The position numbers and the translations under genes are program-made. A stretch of 12,648 nucleotides of DNA, taken from assembly GCA_002279285.1 (NCBI GenBank), contig NCBR01000069.1, positions 1-12,648 on the forward strand. The letters run 5' to 3'. This document shows, piece by piece, positions 1 through 6,902 of this stretch. The notes under the pieces are model-generated. The model worked only from the letters and a program-made list of their open reading frames with translations. It did no database searches and was not told the DNA's origin. Positions within the stretch are counted from its first letter, which is position 1. The number at the start of each line of letters is the position of its first letter. The stretch comes from Acidobacteria bacterium 37-71-11 (GTDB taxonomy: Bacteria > Acidobacteriota > Thermoanaerobaculia > Thermoanaerobaculales > Thermoanaerobaculaceae).

Positions 1-1358
1 AGGGCAACCGCATCACGGCGATCGTGGCGGGCACCGATTTCTTCAACCAGAACGCGGAGGGCCTCAACCTCGAGGAGGTCCACCAGGACCCCCGGCAGGC
101 CAACCCGGACGCGCTGACGTACAACGAGTTCCAGCGCACCAAGCGGGCCACCGTCGGCGCCACCGGCACCTTCGCCCTCACGGCACGCTCCGAGCTGGCG
201 TTTGCGGCCTATACGCGGTACACCCGTTGGACCGAGTCCGTGCCCTCGTCGGTGGACCACCGTGACTACCAGTCCCCCGGCGGCTACCTCCAGTACCGCG
301 CAAGGAGCACGATCGGTTCCATGACCAACGACCTCAGCATCGGCGCCGACGTCGACGGCCAGCGCTTCGACGAGATCCAGCGGCCCAACCTGGGGGACGC
401 CGTGGAAGGGACGACGGTCCTCACGGACCAGGTCGTACACCAGCGCGGCGTCGGCGTCTACCTCCTCGACCGGCTCGAGCTCGCCCAGGGGTGGAGCGTG
501 ATGGCGGGCGTGCGCCACGACTCGGTCTCCAACACGCTCGACGACAACCTCGCCACGCCAGAGCTCAACCTCTCGGGACGGAAGTCGTTCTCGAAGACAA
601 CCGGGCGCCTCGGCGTGGCGTGGAACCCGGTTCCGGATTTCGGCGCCTACGTCTCGTGGGCGCAGGGCTTCCTGCCGCCGGCGACGGAGGAGCTCGCCAA
701 CAACCCCGACCGCTTCGGGGGGTTCAACGAACACCTCGTCCCCGCCACCTCGCACGGCGAGGAGGTGGGGGTGCGCGGCTCGCTCTCGGGCAAGCTCACC
801 TACGACGTGGCGGTCTTCCGCCTGCTCACCGCGAACGACTTCGGCCGCTACCGCGTCGAGTCGAGGCCGCTGGAGACGTTCTACGACAACGCCGGGTCGA
901 GCCGCCGCTACGGTGTGGAGACCGCGCTGGGCTTCTTCCCCAGCCCCAGGCTCTCGATGGAGCTGGCCTACACCTACTCCCGCTTCCGCTACGACCAGGT
1001 GCTCTTCAACGACGCCACCTACTACGAGACCTGGCTGCCCAACTCGCCGCAGCACCAGGCGGCCCTGGACGCCGAGTACCGGATCACGCCGGACTTCATG
1101 ATCGGCGTCGGCGCCGACCTGCAGTCGCGCGCCTACATCGACCCGACGAACACGACCTGGATCGGCGGCTACACGCTGATCAACGCCCGGGTGTCGTACA
1201 AGACCCGTCTCGCCGGGATGGCGGCCGAGTTCCTCCTGTCGGGCCGGAACCTCGGCGGCAAGACGTACATCGCCTTCACCGAGCCGGACCCCGACGGCAA
1301 CTCCTACCAACCCGGCCCCGACCGGGAGTTCTACGGGAGCGTGCAGCTCAAGTTCTAG
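1..1358 (+). CDS. TonB-dependent outer-membrane receptor, C-terminal part (5' end outside window)
   Basis: The reading frame is open from the left edge (first full codon at base 3) to a TAG at 1356-1358, giving about 451 residues of the beta-barrel half of a TonB-dependent receptor; the plug domain lies outside the window. Seen: alternating amphipathic strands rich in aromatic residues and Arg/Asp turns, motifs typical of these barrels (GVRHD, YVSWAQGFLPP, a YDNAG-SSRRYGVE stretch), a late segment ending GRNLGGKTY, and a terminal Phe in VQLKF, the usual outer-membrane sorting signal. The family takes up siderophores, cobalamin, metals or glycans using TonB energy; the substrate cannot be read from this part. 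Some GTG or ATG codons occur inside the frame (for example GTG at 24), but homology-like content runs through them, so none is a real start. The next gene starts 97 bases downstream behind its own promoter. Confidence 0.9.
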   Translation, partial: GNRITAIVAGTDFFNQNAEGLNLEEVHQDPRQANPDALTYNEFQRTKRATVGATGTFALTARSELAFAAYTRYTRWTESVPSSVDHRDYQSPGGYLQYRARSTIGSMTNDLSIGADVDGQRFDEIQRPNLGDAVEGTTVLTDQVVHQRGVGVYLLDRLELAQGWSVMAGVRHDSVSNTLDDNLATPELNLSGRKSFSKTTGRLGVAWNPVPDFGAYVSWAQGFLPPATEELANNPDRFGGFNEHLVPATSHGEEVGVRGSLSGKLTYDVAVFRLLTANDFGRYRVESRPLETFYDNAGSSRRYGVETALGFFPSPRLSMELAYTYSRFRYDQVLFNDATYYETWLPNSPQHQAALDAEYRITPDFMIGVGADLQSRAYIDPTNTTWIGGYTLINARVSYKTRLAGMAAEFLLSGRNLGGKTYIAFTEPDPDGNSYQPGPDREFYGSVQLKF

Positions 1359-1420
1359 AGCGCTCCACCCTGCGTCGTCCCTATCGCACGGCCGCACGAG
1401 AGCCCGCAATTACGGGTCCC

Positions 1421-1449
1421 TTGACGGAGTGCCATTATGAGCATATGCT
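1421..1449 (+). promoter_or_regulatory. Candidate sigma70 promoter with palindromic -10 for the DUF134 gene
   Basis: TTGACG (1421-1426) and TATGCT (1444-1449) are separated by exactly 17 bases. The -10 hexamer sits inside a perfect 10-bp palindrome, AGCATATGCT (1440-1449). A start of transcription about 7 bases after the -10 would fall at the ATG of the DUF134 gene (1456), which has no recognisable ribosome-binding site, so the message may be leaderless. The palindrome could be an operator, perhaps for the HTH protein encoded just downstream. The hexamers are seen; the function is inferred. Confidence 0.45.
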
Positions 1450-1455
1450 TGCAAC

Positions 1456-1908
1456 ATGGCGCGACCGCCCAACCCCAGGCGCATCGGCATCGGGTGCGAG
1501 ACACGGGTCTTCAAGCCGGCAGGAACGCCGCTGCACGGCCTCGGCGTCGTGCGGCTCGACCTCGACGGCCTCGAGGCGCTGCGCCTGGCGGACCTCGACG
1601 GGCTCTACCAGGAAGCGGCGGCCGAGCAGATGGGCGTTTCCCGCGCGACGTTCGGCCGCATCCTCACCGAGGCGCGGGCGCGAGTCGCCCAGGCGCTCGT
1701 CGAAGGGAAGGCGCTGCGCATCGGCGGCGGGAGCGTGGTGGAGGGTGAGGCCGAGCCGCTGCCCTGTCCGCTCCACTGGGGCGGGCCGCGCCGCGGCCGC
1801 GGCTGCCGCTGCCGGGGCCGGTGGGAAGGCGGCACACAGGGGACCATCGACGGTGAATCGGGGGGCGATCCGCCCGCGGGAGAAACGCATGAACAAACGC
1901 AGACGTGA
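1456..1908 (+). CDS. DUF134 (UPF0251) family helix-turn-helix protein
   Basis: A 150-residue protein beginning MARPPNPRRIG. It carries the DUF134 pattern: a FKPAG segment near residue 20, a VVRLDLDGLEALRLADLDGL-type acidic helix (about 31-50), then QEAAAEQMGVSRATFGRIL (about 52-71), a helix-turn-helix like that of sigma-70 region 4, and VEGKALRIGGG (about 82-92). The family is a small DNA-binding protein group commonly found beside NifX/NifB-type cluster-binding proteins and Fe-S carriers, and is assumed to regulate them. The tail after residue 100 contains a few Cys and Gly/Arg residues (CPLHW, CRCRGRW) that may be a degenerate metal site, followed by a hydrophilic extension. No Shine-Dalgarno is seen before ATG 1456; a promoter ending 7 bases upstream suggests leaderless translation. 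Likely the first gene of a DUF134 - NifX-like - zinc-ribbon unit. Confidence 0.85.
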   Translation: MARPPNPRRIGIGCETRVFKPAGTPLHGLGVVRLDLDGLEALRLADLDGLYQEAAAEQMGVSRATFGRILTEARARVAQALVEGKALRIGGGSVVEGEAEPLPCPLHWGGPRRGRGCRCRGRWEGGTQGTIDGESGGDPPAGETHEQTQT

Positions 1909-2022
1909 GCCCACAGCAACGGCGTCCAGGCCGGGGTTGGTCGCGCCGCAGCAGTGCCGGCTGTCCACACGGTCAGGTGAAACACACGGCCGGCCAGCAA
2001 GTCGGCGAAAGGGAGATCATCA

Positions 2023-2302
2023 ATGCTGAAGATCGTCGTTCCAACGATTAACGGGGGTTTCTCATCCCATTTCGGCGGCGCCGACCGGTTTGCCATCTTC
2101 GAGGTGGATGAGGGCTCGCGCACCATCACGTCGCAGGTCAGCGCCGCTCCGCCCCCTCACGAGCACGGGTCGTTCCCGATCTGGCTCAAGGACCAGGGCG
2201 CCAGCGTCATTCTCGCCGGCGGGATGGGGCACGCTGTCGGCCACCGGCGAGGGGTGCGGCGGCGGCCTGCACGACTGCGCCGGCCACGGCGACGGGCACT
2301 GA
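2023..2302 (+). pseudogene. NifX/NifB-type Fe-Mo cluster-binding protein, disrupted by an out-of-frame internal deletion
   Basis: ATG 2023 follows a good Shine-Dalgarno (AAAGGGAG near 2008-2015). The first 67 codons are a clear dinitrogenase iron-molybdenum cofactor-binding domain: start MLKIVVPT, then FSSHFGGADRFAIFEVDE, a His-bearing loop (PPPHEHG), and ASVILAGGMG. After GGMG the frame should continue about 30 residues to an AGTL...TGE-type C-terminus. Instead, the expected ending GTLSATGE followed by a Cys/His tail (CGGGLHDCAGHGDGH) appears at once in another frame and stops at 2302. The simplest reading is deletion of roughly 90-100 bases, not a multiple of three, joining GGMG to GTLS near 2220-2232. 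The original frame runs on out of register to 2511 over the next gene, as an Arg-rich nonsense tail. The family binds or carries Fe-S or Fe-Mo type clusters; this copy is probably non-functional, unless the deletion is an assembly error. Confidence 0.8.
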
Positions 2303-2324
2303 CGCCGTATCGAAAGGGGGAGTT

Positions 2325-2519
2325 ATGCAGCACAGCGGAGGGATGGGTCCGACGGGCAACTGCGTGTGCCTGGGGTGCGGCGCCACGAAGTCGCACTCGC
2401 CCGGCGTGCCGTGCCGCGAGGACCGCTGTCCGAAGTGCGGCAAGGCGATGGTCCGCGAGGGGTCGGAGCACCACATGGCGTACCTGGCGAAGCACCCTGC
2501 GACCAAGGTAGACCGGTAG
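2325..2519 (+). CDS. Small double-CxxC zinc-ribbon/rubredoxin-like protein
   Basis: A 64-residue protein starting MQHSGGMGPTGNCVC. ATG 2325 is preceded by an unusually strong AAAGGGGGA (2313-2321). Four cysteines form two pairs, CVCLGCG (with one extra Cys) and CPKCG, separated by a His/Pro loop (SHSPGVPC), followed by a basic-acidic tail; this is the layout of a zinc ribbon or rubredoxin-like metal site. The pattern GPTGxCVCxxCG...GVPCxxxxCPKCGxxMxRE is one I recognise from small uncharacterised proteins found near DUF134/NifX-type genes. The gene starts 22 bases after the end of the broken NifX-like gene, so it is probably in the same transcript. The role is unknown; metal or cluster binding is the reasonable guess. 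Confidence 0.8.
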   Translation: MQHSGGMGPTGNCVCLGCGATKSHSPGVPCREDRCPKCGKAMVREGSEHHMAYLAKHPATKVDR

Positions 2520-2741
2520 AGGTAAACGCTGGACCTCGGCGGCGCCGGGATGACGGCAGGAGCCCTGGGTACGCCGCCGCGCGCTTCGTCACTGCGGCCA
2601 CAGGGCCATTGAGGGCCGGCGCGCGACGTGGGCACCGGCAGGGGTCTGCTGGCGATGGCGATCGCGCGGCGAACACGAGGAGGACCTTCAGAGCCTCAAG
2701 CAAGACCTCGACCTCATGGTCTCCCACGGAAATATGCAATC
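2520..2741 (+). other. Gene-poor stretch with a possible DUF5320-like coiled-coil remnant
   Basis: The 336-base gap between the zinc-ribbon gene and the ferredoxin-like gene holds no convincing intact gene; its first 222 bases are described here and the rest contains repeat copy A. At about 2671-2718 one plus-strand frame reads GEHEEDLQSLKQDLDLM, an acidic Leu-heptad helix like the C-terminal coiled coil of DUF5320 proteins, which often accompany DUF134/NifX genes. Upstream the frame shows only Trp/Arg/Gly fragments and no proper start. This may be the last trace of a decayed neighbour or chance. Confidence 0.3.
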
Positions 2742-2773
2742 AACAGGTACCTGGTACCTCATAGTTTCATTTT
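2742..2773 (+). repeat. GGTACCTGGTACC dispersed repeat, copy A
   Basis: The core AGGTACCTGGTACCT (2745-2759) is a palindrome with an odd centre (T), followed by CATAGTTTCATTTTT. Over the 32 bases it differs from copy C at only two positions (30/32 identical). The 15 bases before the core (2730-2744, containing ATGCAA) resemble those before copy B (10/15). It is AT-rich against a GC-rich background and lies 225 bases downstream of the zinc-ribbon gene and about 80 bases before the ferredoxin-like gene. Confidence 0.85.
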
Positions 2774-2855
2774 TAGACGACAGGCGCCCTCGCCGGCACG
2801 TTGAGAGGCGCACGCCCCTGGCGCCAGATAGGTGCTAGGCTTTTCTGAGGTCAAT

Positions 2856-4022
2856 ATGGACAACGTGTTCAAACGCTTGGCGGCGAAGCTCGACGAGCTC
2901 CCTCACGGTTTTCCGTCGGCCGAAAGCGGGGTCGAACTGCGCATCCTCGAGAAGATCTTCTCCCCCGAGGACGCAGAGATGGCGCTGCACCTGCTTCCGA
3001 TTCCCGAGACTGTCGAGACGATCAGCCGGCGCGTTGCCCAGCCGGCCGAGACGCTGCGGACCGTACTCGACGGCATGGCCGAACGCGGACAGATCCTGGT
3101 CGTCCGTAAGGACGGCGACAGGCTCTTCATGCTGGCCCCTTTCGTCATCGGGATCTACGAGTTCCAGCTCAACCGCATGGACGCCGAGCTTGCCGCCCTA
3201 TGCGAGGAGTACGTCCCGACGCTGCTGCGGACCGTCGGTGGGCACAAGCCGGCCCTCGCGCGGGTGGTTCCGGTCAACGCCCACATCGACGCGCACGCGA
3301 CCATCCTCCGCACCGACAGCCTCCGCGAGATGCTGTCGCACGCTCGTTCGTTTCGGGTCGCCCCGTGCATCTGCCGCCGCGAGCAGGCGCTCCTCGGCTC
3401 CCCGTGCCGCCATACGAGCGAGACGTGCCTTGCCTTCTCCAACCTCGAGAACGCCTACGAAGACATGCCCTCCTGGGGCCGGACGATCGGCCGCGACGAG
3501 GCGTTCGCCGTACTCGACCTGGCCGAGCGCGAAGGGCTCGTCCACTCCACCTACAACGTGCAGCGCGACCAGATGTTCGTCTGCAACTGCTGCGCCTGCT
3601 GCTGTGGCTTCCTCCGCGGCGTGAAGGAGTTCGGGGCGCCGCACCTGCTCGTCCGCAGCAACTACGCCGCTGCGATCGCCGCCAACGACTGCTCCGGCTG
3701 CGGCGAGTGCGCCACGCGCTGCCCGATGGACGCCATCGTGGCGCGCGACGACGGGTACGCCGTGACGGATGCGCGGTGCATCGGCTGCGGCGTCTGCACC
3801 GTCGCCTGTCCGACCGCGGCGATCGTGCTCCAGCCGCGGCCCCGTCCGGAGCAGACGACACCGCCCAAGACGTTGGTGGCGTGGGCGGTCAAGCGTTCAT
3901 GGCACCGGCAGGGGCTGCTGCGGACGGTGGCGCAGACCGGCGGGCTCGTGGCCAAAGCCCTGCGGTCGCGACGCGCCGCATCCCGCCCCACCCCGACCGC
4001 GCCACCTCCTGCCGGATCCTGA
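2856..4022 (+). CDS. Winged-helix/Cys-rich protein with two C-terminal [4Fe-4S] ferredoxin motifs
   Basis: 388 residues from ATG 2856, chosen because GAGG at 2847-2850 is correctly spaced; a GTG at 2832 would add eight residues with no ribosome site. Residues 1-100: a helical, winged-helix-like part (ILEKIFSPEDAEMAL, PETVETISRRV...LRTVLDGMAERGQI), as in transcription-factor-like modules of this ferredoxin group. Middle: Cys-rich metal sites (APCICRREQ, SPCRHTSETC, then CNCCACCCGF near residue 248). C-terminal: two CxxCxxCxxxCP motifs at about residues 279 (CSGCGECATRCP) and 308 (CIGCGVCTVACP), each expected to hold a [4Fe-4S] cluster. A basic, Pro/Ala-rich tail follows. No signal peptide or membrane span is seen, so it is probably cytoplasmic. 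Proteins of this layout occur in anaerobes as uncharacterised 4Fe-4S binding proteins; electron transfer is inferred and no partner is shown here. Monocistronic, bounded by repeat copies A and B. Confidence 0.85.
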   Translation: MDNVFKRLAAKLDELPHGFPSAESGVELRILEKIFSPEDAEMALHLLPIPETVETISRRVAQPAETLRTVLDGMAERGQILVVRKDGDRLFMLAPFVIGIYEFQLNRMDAELAALCEEYVPTLLRTVGGHKPALARVVPVNAHIDAHATILRTDSLREMLSHARSFRVAPCICRREQALLGSPCRHTSETCLAFSNLENAYEDMPSWGRTIGRDEAFAVLDLAEREGLVHSTYNVQRDQMFVCNCCACCCGFLRGVKEFGAPHLLVRSNYAAAIAANDCSGCGECATRCPMDAIVARDDGYAVTDARCIGCGVCTVACPTAAIVLQPRPRPEQTTPPKTLVAWAVKRSWHRQGLLRTVAQTGGLVAKALRSRRAASRPTPTAPPPAGS

Positions 4023-4033
4023 CAACCAGCTCG

Positions 4034-4058
4034 GCTCCCGGCGGTGGCCGCCTCGAGC
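4034..4058 (+). terminator. Hairpin after the ferredoxin-like gene
   Basis: Beginning 12 bases after the stop codon: GCTC, two unpaired bases, GGCGG, loop TGG, CCGCC, two unpaired bases, GAGC. This makes nine GC-rich pairs with a 2x2 internal loop. There is no T-run after it, so it is at best a weak or Rho-assisted terminator or a 3'-end stabiliser. Confidence 0.3.
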
Positions 4059-4159
4059 ACCGTGCCCCCGAACCCCGGCGGTGCGCCGCCCCTGATCGCC
4101 AGCCTCGGGCACGACCTCTCCGCCGGGTCACGACCCGCTCCTTGTCAAAACATGCAACT

Positions 4160-4191
4160 TTCGGGTACCTGGTACCGTACTTGTGCATTTT
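4160..4191 (+). repeat. GGTACCTGGTACC dispersed repeat, copy B (diverged)
   Basis: The core GGTACCTGGTACC (4164-4176) is intact; the outer A/T pair has become G/G, and the right flank keeps CATTTT at exactly the same distance as copies A and C (8 of 14 flank bases match copy C). The left flank (4148-4162, containing ATGCAA) matches that of copy A at 10 of 15 positions. It lies 141 bases after the ferredoxin-like gene and about 90 bases before otsB, so it could also influence the trehalose operon. Confidence 0.75.
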
Positions 4192-4239
4192 GCTGGTTTC
4201 GGGACGGTGAAGGCAAAGCCGCAGGGTCGGCGAGACCGA

Positions 4240-4248
4240 TGTTATCCT
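4240..4248 (+). promoter_or_regulatory. Possible extended -10 element for the otsB-GH15-otsA operon
   Basis: TG-T-TATCCT (4240-4248) matches an extended -10 (TGnTATnnT) 20 bases before ATG 4269. The -35 position (about 4220-4225) holds no good match, which is common for extended -10 promoters. This is a single weak signal. Confidence 0.3.
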
Positions 4249-4268
4249 CAGTCTCAGGGAGGGTTTCG

Positions 4269-5048
4269 ATGGTACCCGGGGCAGGCTTCGGGGAACTCGG
4301 TTCGTTGGTGCCGGCGTTCGATCCCGCGTGGGCCGTGTTCCTCGATGTGGACGGCACGCTGCTCGATCTCGGCGAGCGCCCGTCCGACGTCACGCTGAGG
4401 CCGGGTTTGACCCACACGCTCGGCGCGCTGCGCCGCGTCGTGCCCGTGGCGCTCGTCAGCGGGCGACCGCTCGCCGACCTCGACCGGCTGTTCGCGCCCC
4501 TCGTGCTGCCCGCGGCCGGTCAGCACGGCGCCGAGCGCCGCGGCGCCGACGGCCGAATGCACCGCGCTCCGGTTTCCCGTTCGGCCCTGGAGCGCGCAAG
4601 AGCGCCACTCGCGGCCTGGACCAGAGATCACCAGGGAACCCTGCTCGAAGACAAGGGCGCAACTCTGGCGTTGCACTTCCGCGGCGCCCCGAACCTCGAA
4701 GCCGAGGCCGGGCGCGCGTGCCACGACGCGCTGCAACGTCTCGGTGACGGCTTTCTTCTCGGGACGGGCAACATGGTCCTGGAGATCCGGCCTCGGGGCT
4801 GGGACAAGGGACGGGCGCTCGCCGAGTTCATGCGCGAGGCGCCGTTCGCCGGCCGTGTGCCCGTATTCGTGGGCGACGACATCACGGACGAGGACGGTTT
4901 TCGCGCCGCCAACCGGCTCGGCGGTCTTTCGGTCAAGGTCGGCGACGGACCCTCGGCAGCGGGCTGGCGGCTCGCAGGCGTCAGGCAGGTGCTGGACTGG
5001 CTGGACCGCTTCGTCCAATGGTCCGCGTCATTCCCCCTCGGAGGATAG
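4269..5048 (+). CDS. otsB: Trehalose-6-phosphate phosphatase
   Basis: 259 residues of the HAD superfamily. It removes phosphate from trehalose-6-phosphate to give trehalose. Seen: the nucleophile motif DVDGT with Asp26 and Asp28, the SGRPLADLDRLF motif typical of OtsB, AAGQHGAE (substrate loop), the cap domain with KGATLALHFR, KGRALAEFM (motif III Lys), and GDDITDEDGF (motif IV, Asp203/Asp204, Mg2+ binding). Length is normal for bacterial OtsB. Start: ATG 4269 is preceded by AGGGAGGG (4256-4263); an upstream in-frame ATG at 4044 would add 75 residues running through repeat copy B and is rejected. Its TAG stop overlaps the Shine-Dalgarno of the GH15 gene, which begins 4 bases later, so the two are almost certainly co-transcribed and probably translationally coupled. 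Confidence 0.93.
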   Translation: MVPGAGFGELGSLVPAFDPAWAVFLDVDGTLLDLGERPSDVTLRPGLTHTLGALRRVVPVALVSGRPLADLDRLFAPLVLPAAGQHGAERRGADGRMHRAPVSRSALERARAPLAAWTRDHQGTLLEDKGATLALHFRGAPNLEAEAGRACHDALQRLGDGFLLGTGNMVLEIRPRGWDKGRALAEFMREAPFAGRVPVFVGDDITDEDGFRAANRLGGLSVKVGDGPSAAGWRLAGVRQVLDWLDRFVQWSASFPLGG

Positions 5049-5052
5049 ACAC

Positions 5053-6834
5053 ATGGACAACCTCGAACTCGGGATGGTCGGGAACTGCAACATCAGCGCC
5101 CTCGTCGACCCTCAAGGGCGGATCGTGTGGTCCTGCATGCCGCGGTTCGACGGGGATCCGGTCTTCTGTGCGCTGCTGGCCAACGATGACAAAGGCCGCG
5201 GCGCTTTTGCCATCGAGTTGCAGGGCTTCGCCCACTCCGAGCAGCACTACCTGCGCAACACCGCCATCCTCCTGACCACGATGCACGACGACAAGGGCGG
5301 CGTCGTGGAGATCACGGATTTCGCCCCGCGCTTCAAGCAGTTCGGGCGGACCTTCTACCCGATGATGATCGTGCGCCGCCTGCGCCCCCTGGCCGGCAGC
5401 CCCACGGTCCGCATTCGCCTCGAGCCGGTATCCGAGTACGGCGCCGGCACTCCTTCCCAAACGTTCGGCAGCAACCACATCCGATACGTGTCGCCGCAAC
5501 TGGTGCTGCGCCTCACCACCGATGCCTCCATCACGGCGGTAATGGAGCGGACGCCGTTCGTTCTCGACCGGGACATCACCCTGCTCCTCGGTCCCGACGA
5601 GACCGTGCCCGAGGCCCCGGGCGAAGTCGGGCAACGGTTCTTCGGCGGGACGCGCAACTACTGGCATGACTGGGTGCGACACCTCGGTATTCCGTTCGAG
5701 TGGCAAGAGGCTGTGATCCGCGCCGCCATCACTATCAAGCTCGCCGCGTTCGACGACACCGGCGCCATCGTCGCAGCCATGACGACATCGCTGCCCGAGG
5801 CCCCCGGCAGCGGCCGCAACTGGGACTATCGCCACTGCTGGCTGCGCGACAGTTACTTCGTGGTCTCGGCGCTCAACCGTTTGAGCGCGACGCATACCAT
5901 GGAGCGCTACCTCCACTACATCGTGAACATCGCCGCAAACCCTGCGCTCAGGCGCCTGCAGGCGGTGTACGGCATCAACGGGCGTGCCCACCTGGACGAG
6001 TCGATCGTCGAAAGCCTTCCCGGCTTTCACGGCATGGGCCCGGTGCGATCCGGCAACGCGGCGTACAGGCAAGTCCAGAACGACGTCTACGGCGCGGTGG
6101 TCCTTTCGGCCACGCACATTTTCTTCGACCAGCGGCTTGACAGCCCCGGCACCGAGACGCACTTCCGGCGCCTGGAATCGCTCGGCGAGATGGCGCGCGC
6201 GGTGTACGGCCGGCCCGATGCCGGCATCTGGGAGCTGCGCAAGACGCAACGGGTCCACACCTTCTCCGGCGTCATGTGCTGGGTCGCCTGTGATCGCCTG
6301 GCGCAGATCGCTACCCACCTCGGCCTCGGCGAGCGGGCCCTGTACTGGAGAGGGCATGCGGATGCGATCCACCGGGGGATCTGCGAGAGCGCGTGGGATG
6401 CGACGCAGCGGAGCTTCGTCGCCAGCTTCGGCGGGCAGGAACTCGACGCGAGCCTCCTGTTGCTCAACGAACTCGGGTTCCTGGCCGCGGACGACCCGCG
6501 CTTCGCCGGCACGGTGACGGCGATCGAGCGGCAGCTCCGGCGCGGCGATTTCATCTTCCGCTACGATCACGAGGATGATTTCGGCCAACCCCAGACGGCG
6601 TTCATCGTCTGCACCTTCTGGTTCGTCAACGCCCTCGCGGCGCTCGGACGCCGCGAGGAAGCGCGCGCGTTGTTCGACAAGCTGCTCGCCTGCCGCAACT
6701 CGCTGGGCCTTCTGTCGGAGGACATCGATCCGCTCACCCGCGAGCTGTGGGGCAATTTTCCGCAGACCTATAGTATGGTTGGTTTGATCAACTCGGCGAT
6801 GCGCCTGAGCGCGAGTTGGGAGGGCGTGTCTTGA
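5053..6834 (+). CDS. GH15 family glycoside hydrolase (glucoamylase/trehalase-like)
   Basis: 593 residues, normal for the cytoplasmic bacterial GH15 type. The N-terminal beta-sandwich starts LELGMVGNCNISALVDPQG and WSCMPRFDGDPVF; the catalytic (alpha/alpha)6 barrel follows. Seen: NWDYRHCWLRDSYF (substrate-site signature), PDAGIWELR with the likely general acid Glu394, and LLSEDIDPLTRELWGNFPQ with the likely general base Glu556, then the closing HIGLINAALRL-like segment (YSMVGLINSAMRLS). No signal peptide. GH15 members cleave alpha-glucosidic bonds; several characterised archaeal and mycobacterial ones are trehalases. Lying between otsB and otsA, trehalase or a role in glucan turnover linked to trehalose is the best inference, but substrate cannot be read from sequence. 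Start ATG 5053 has GGAGGA at 5040-5045. otsA follows after 68 bases. Confidence 0.92.
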   Translation: MDNLELGMVGNCNISALVDPQGRIVWSCMPRFDGDPVFCALLANDDKGRGAFAIELQGFAHSEQHYLRNTAILLTTMHDDKGGVVEITDFAPRFKQFGRTFYPMMIVRRLRPLAGSPTVRIRLEPVSEYGAGTPSQTFGSNHIRYVSPQLVLRLTTDASITAVMERTPFVLDRDITLLLGPDETVPEAPGEVGQRFFGGTRNYWHDWVRHLGIPFEWQEAVIRAAITIKLAAFDDTGAIVAAMTTSLPEAPGSGRNWDYRHCWLRDSYFVVSALNRLSATHTMERYLHYIVNIAANPALRRLQAVYGINGRAHLDESIVESLPGFHGMGPVRSGNAAYRQVQNDVYGAVVLSATHIFFDQRLDSPGTETHFRRLESLGEMARAVYGRPDAGIWELRKTQRVHTFSGVMCWVACDRLAQIATHLGLGERALYWRGHADAIHRGICESAWDATQRSFVASFGGQELDASLLLLNELGFLAADDPRFAGTVTAIERQLRRGDFIFRYDHEDDFGQPQTAFIVCTFWFVNALAALGRREEARALFDKLLACRNSLGLLSEDIDPLTRELWGNFPQTYSMVGLINSAMRLSASWEGVS

Positions 6835-6902
6835 CGACGTCGAGGTCGTGATCAACTTGGGCCCGGTCGTGTCCGGGCGGGCTCGGGAGCGAGGGAGGCG
6901 CC

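Noticed and set aside
491..2029. 512-residue plus-strand open frame across the receptor and DUF134 genes
   Set aside because: Arg/Pro/Ala-rich shadow in a GC-rich genome; it overlaps two clear genes in another frame and has no recognisable motif.
2745..2774. Each repeat as a classical Rho-independent terminator
   Set aside because: The stem is short and AT-containing, and the T-run starts about 10 bases after it instead of directly adjoining; kept only as an alternative for the family.
3200..4210. 336-residue plus-strand frame over the ferredoxin-like gene
   Set aside because: Out-of-frame shadow; the Cys motifs are all in the 2856-4022 frame.
4044..4268. 75-residue N-terminal extension of OtsB
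   Set aside because: It would translate through repeat copy B, has no ribosome site, and the HAD domain starts normally from ATG 4269.
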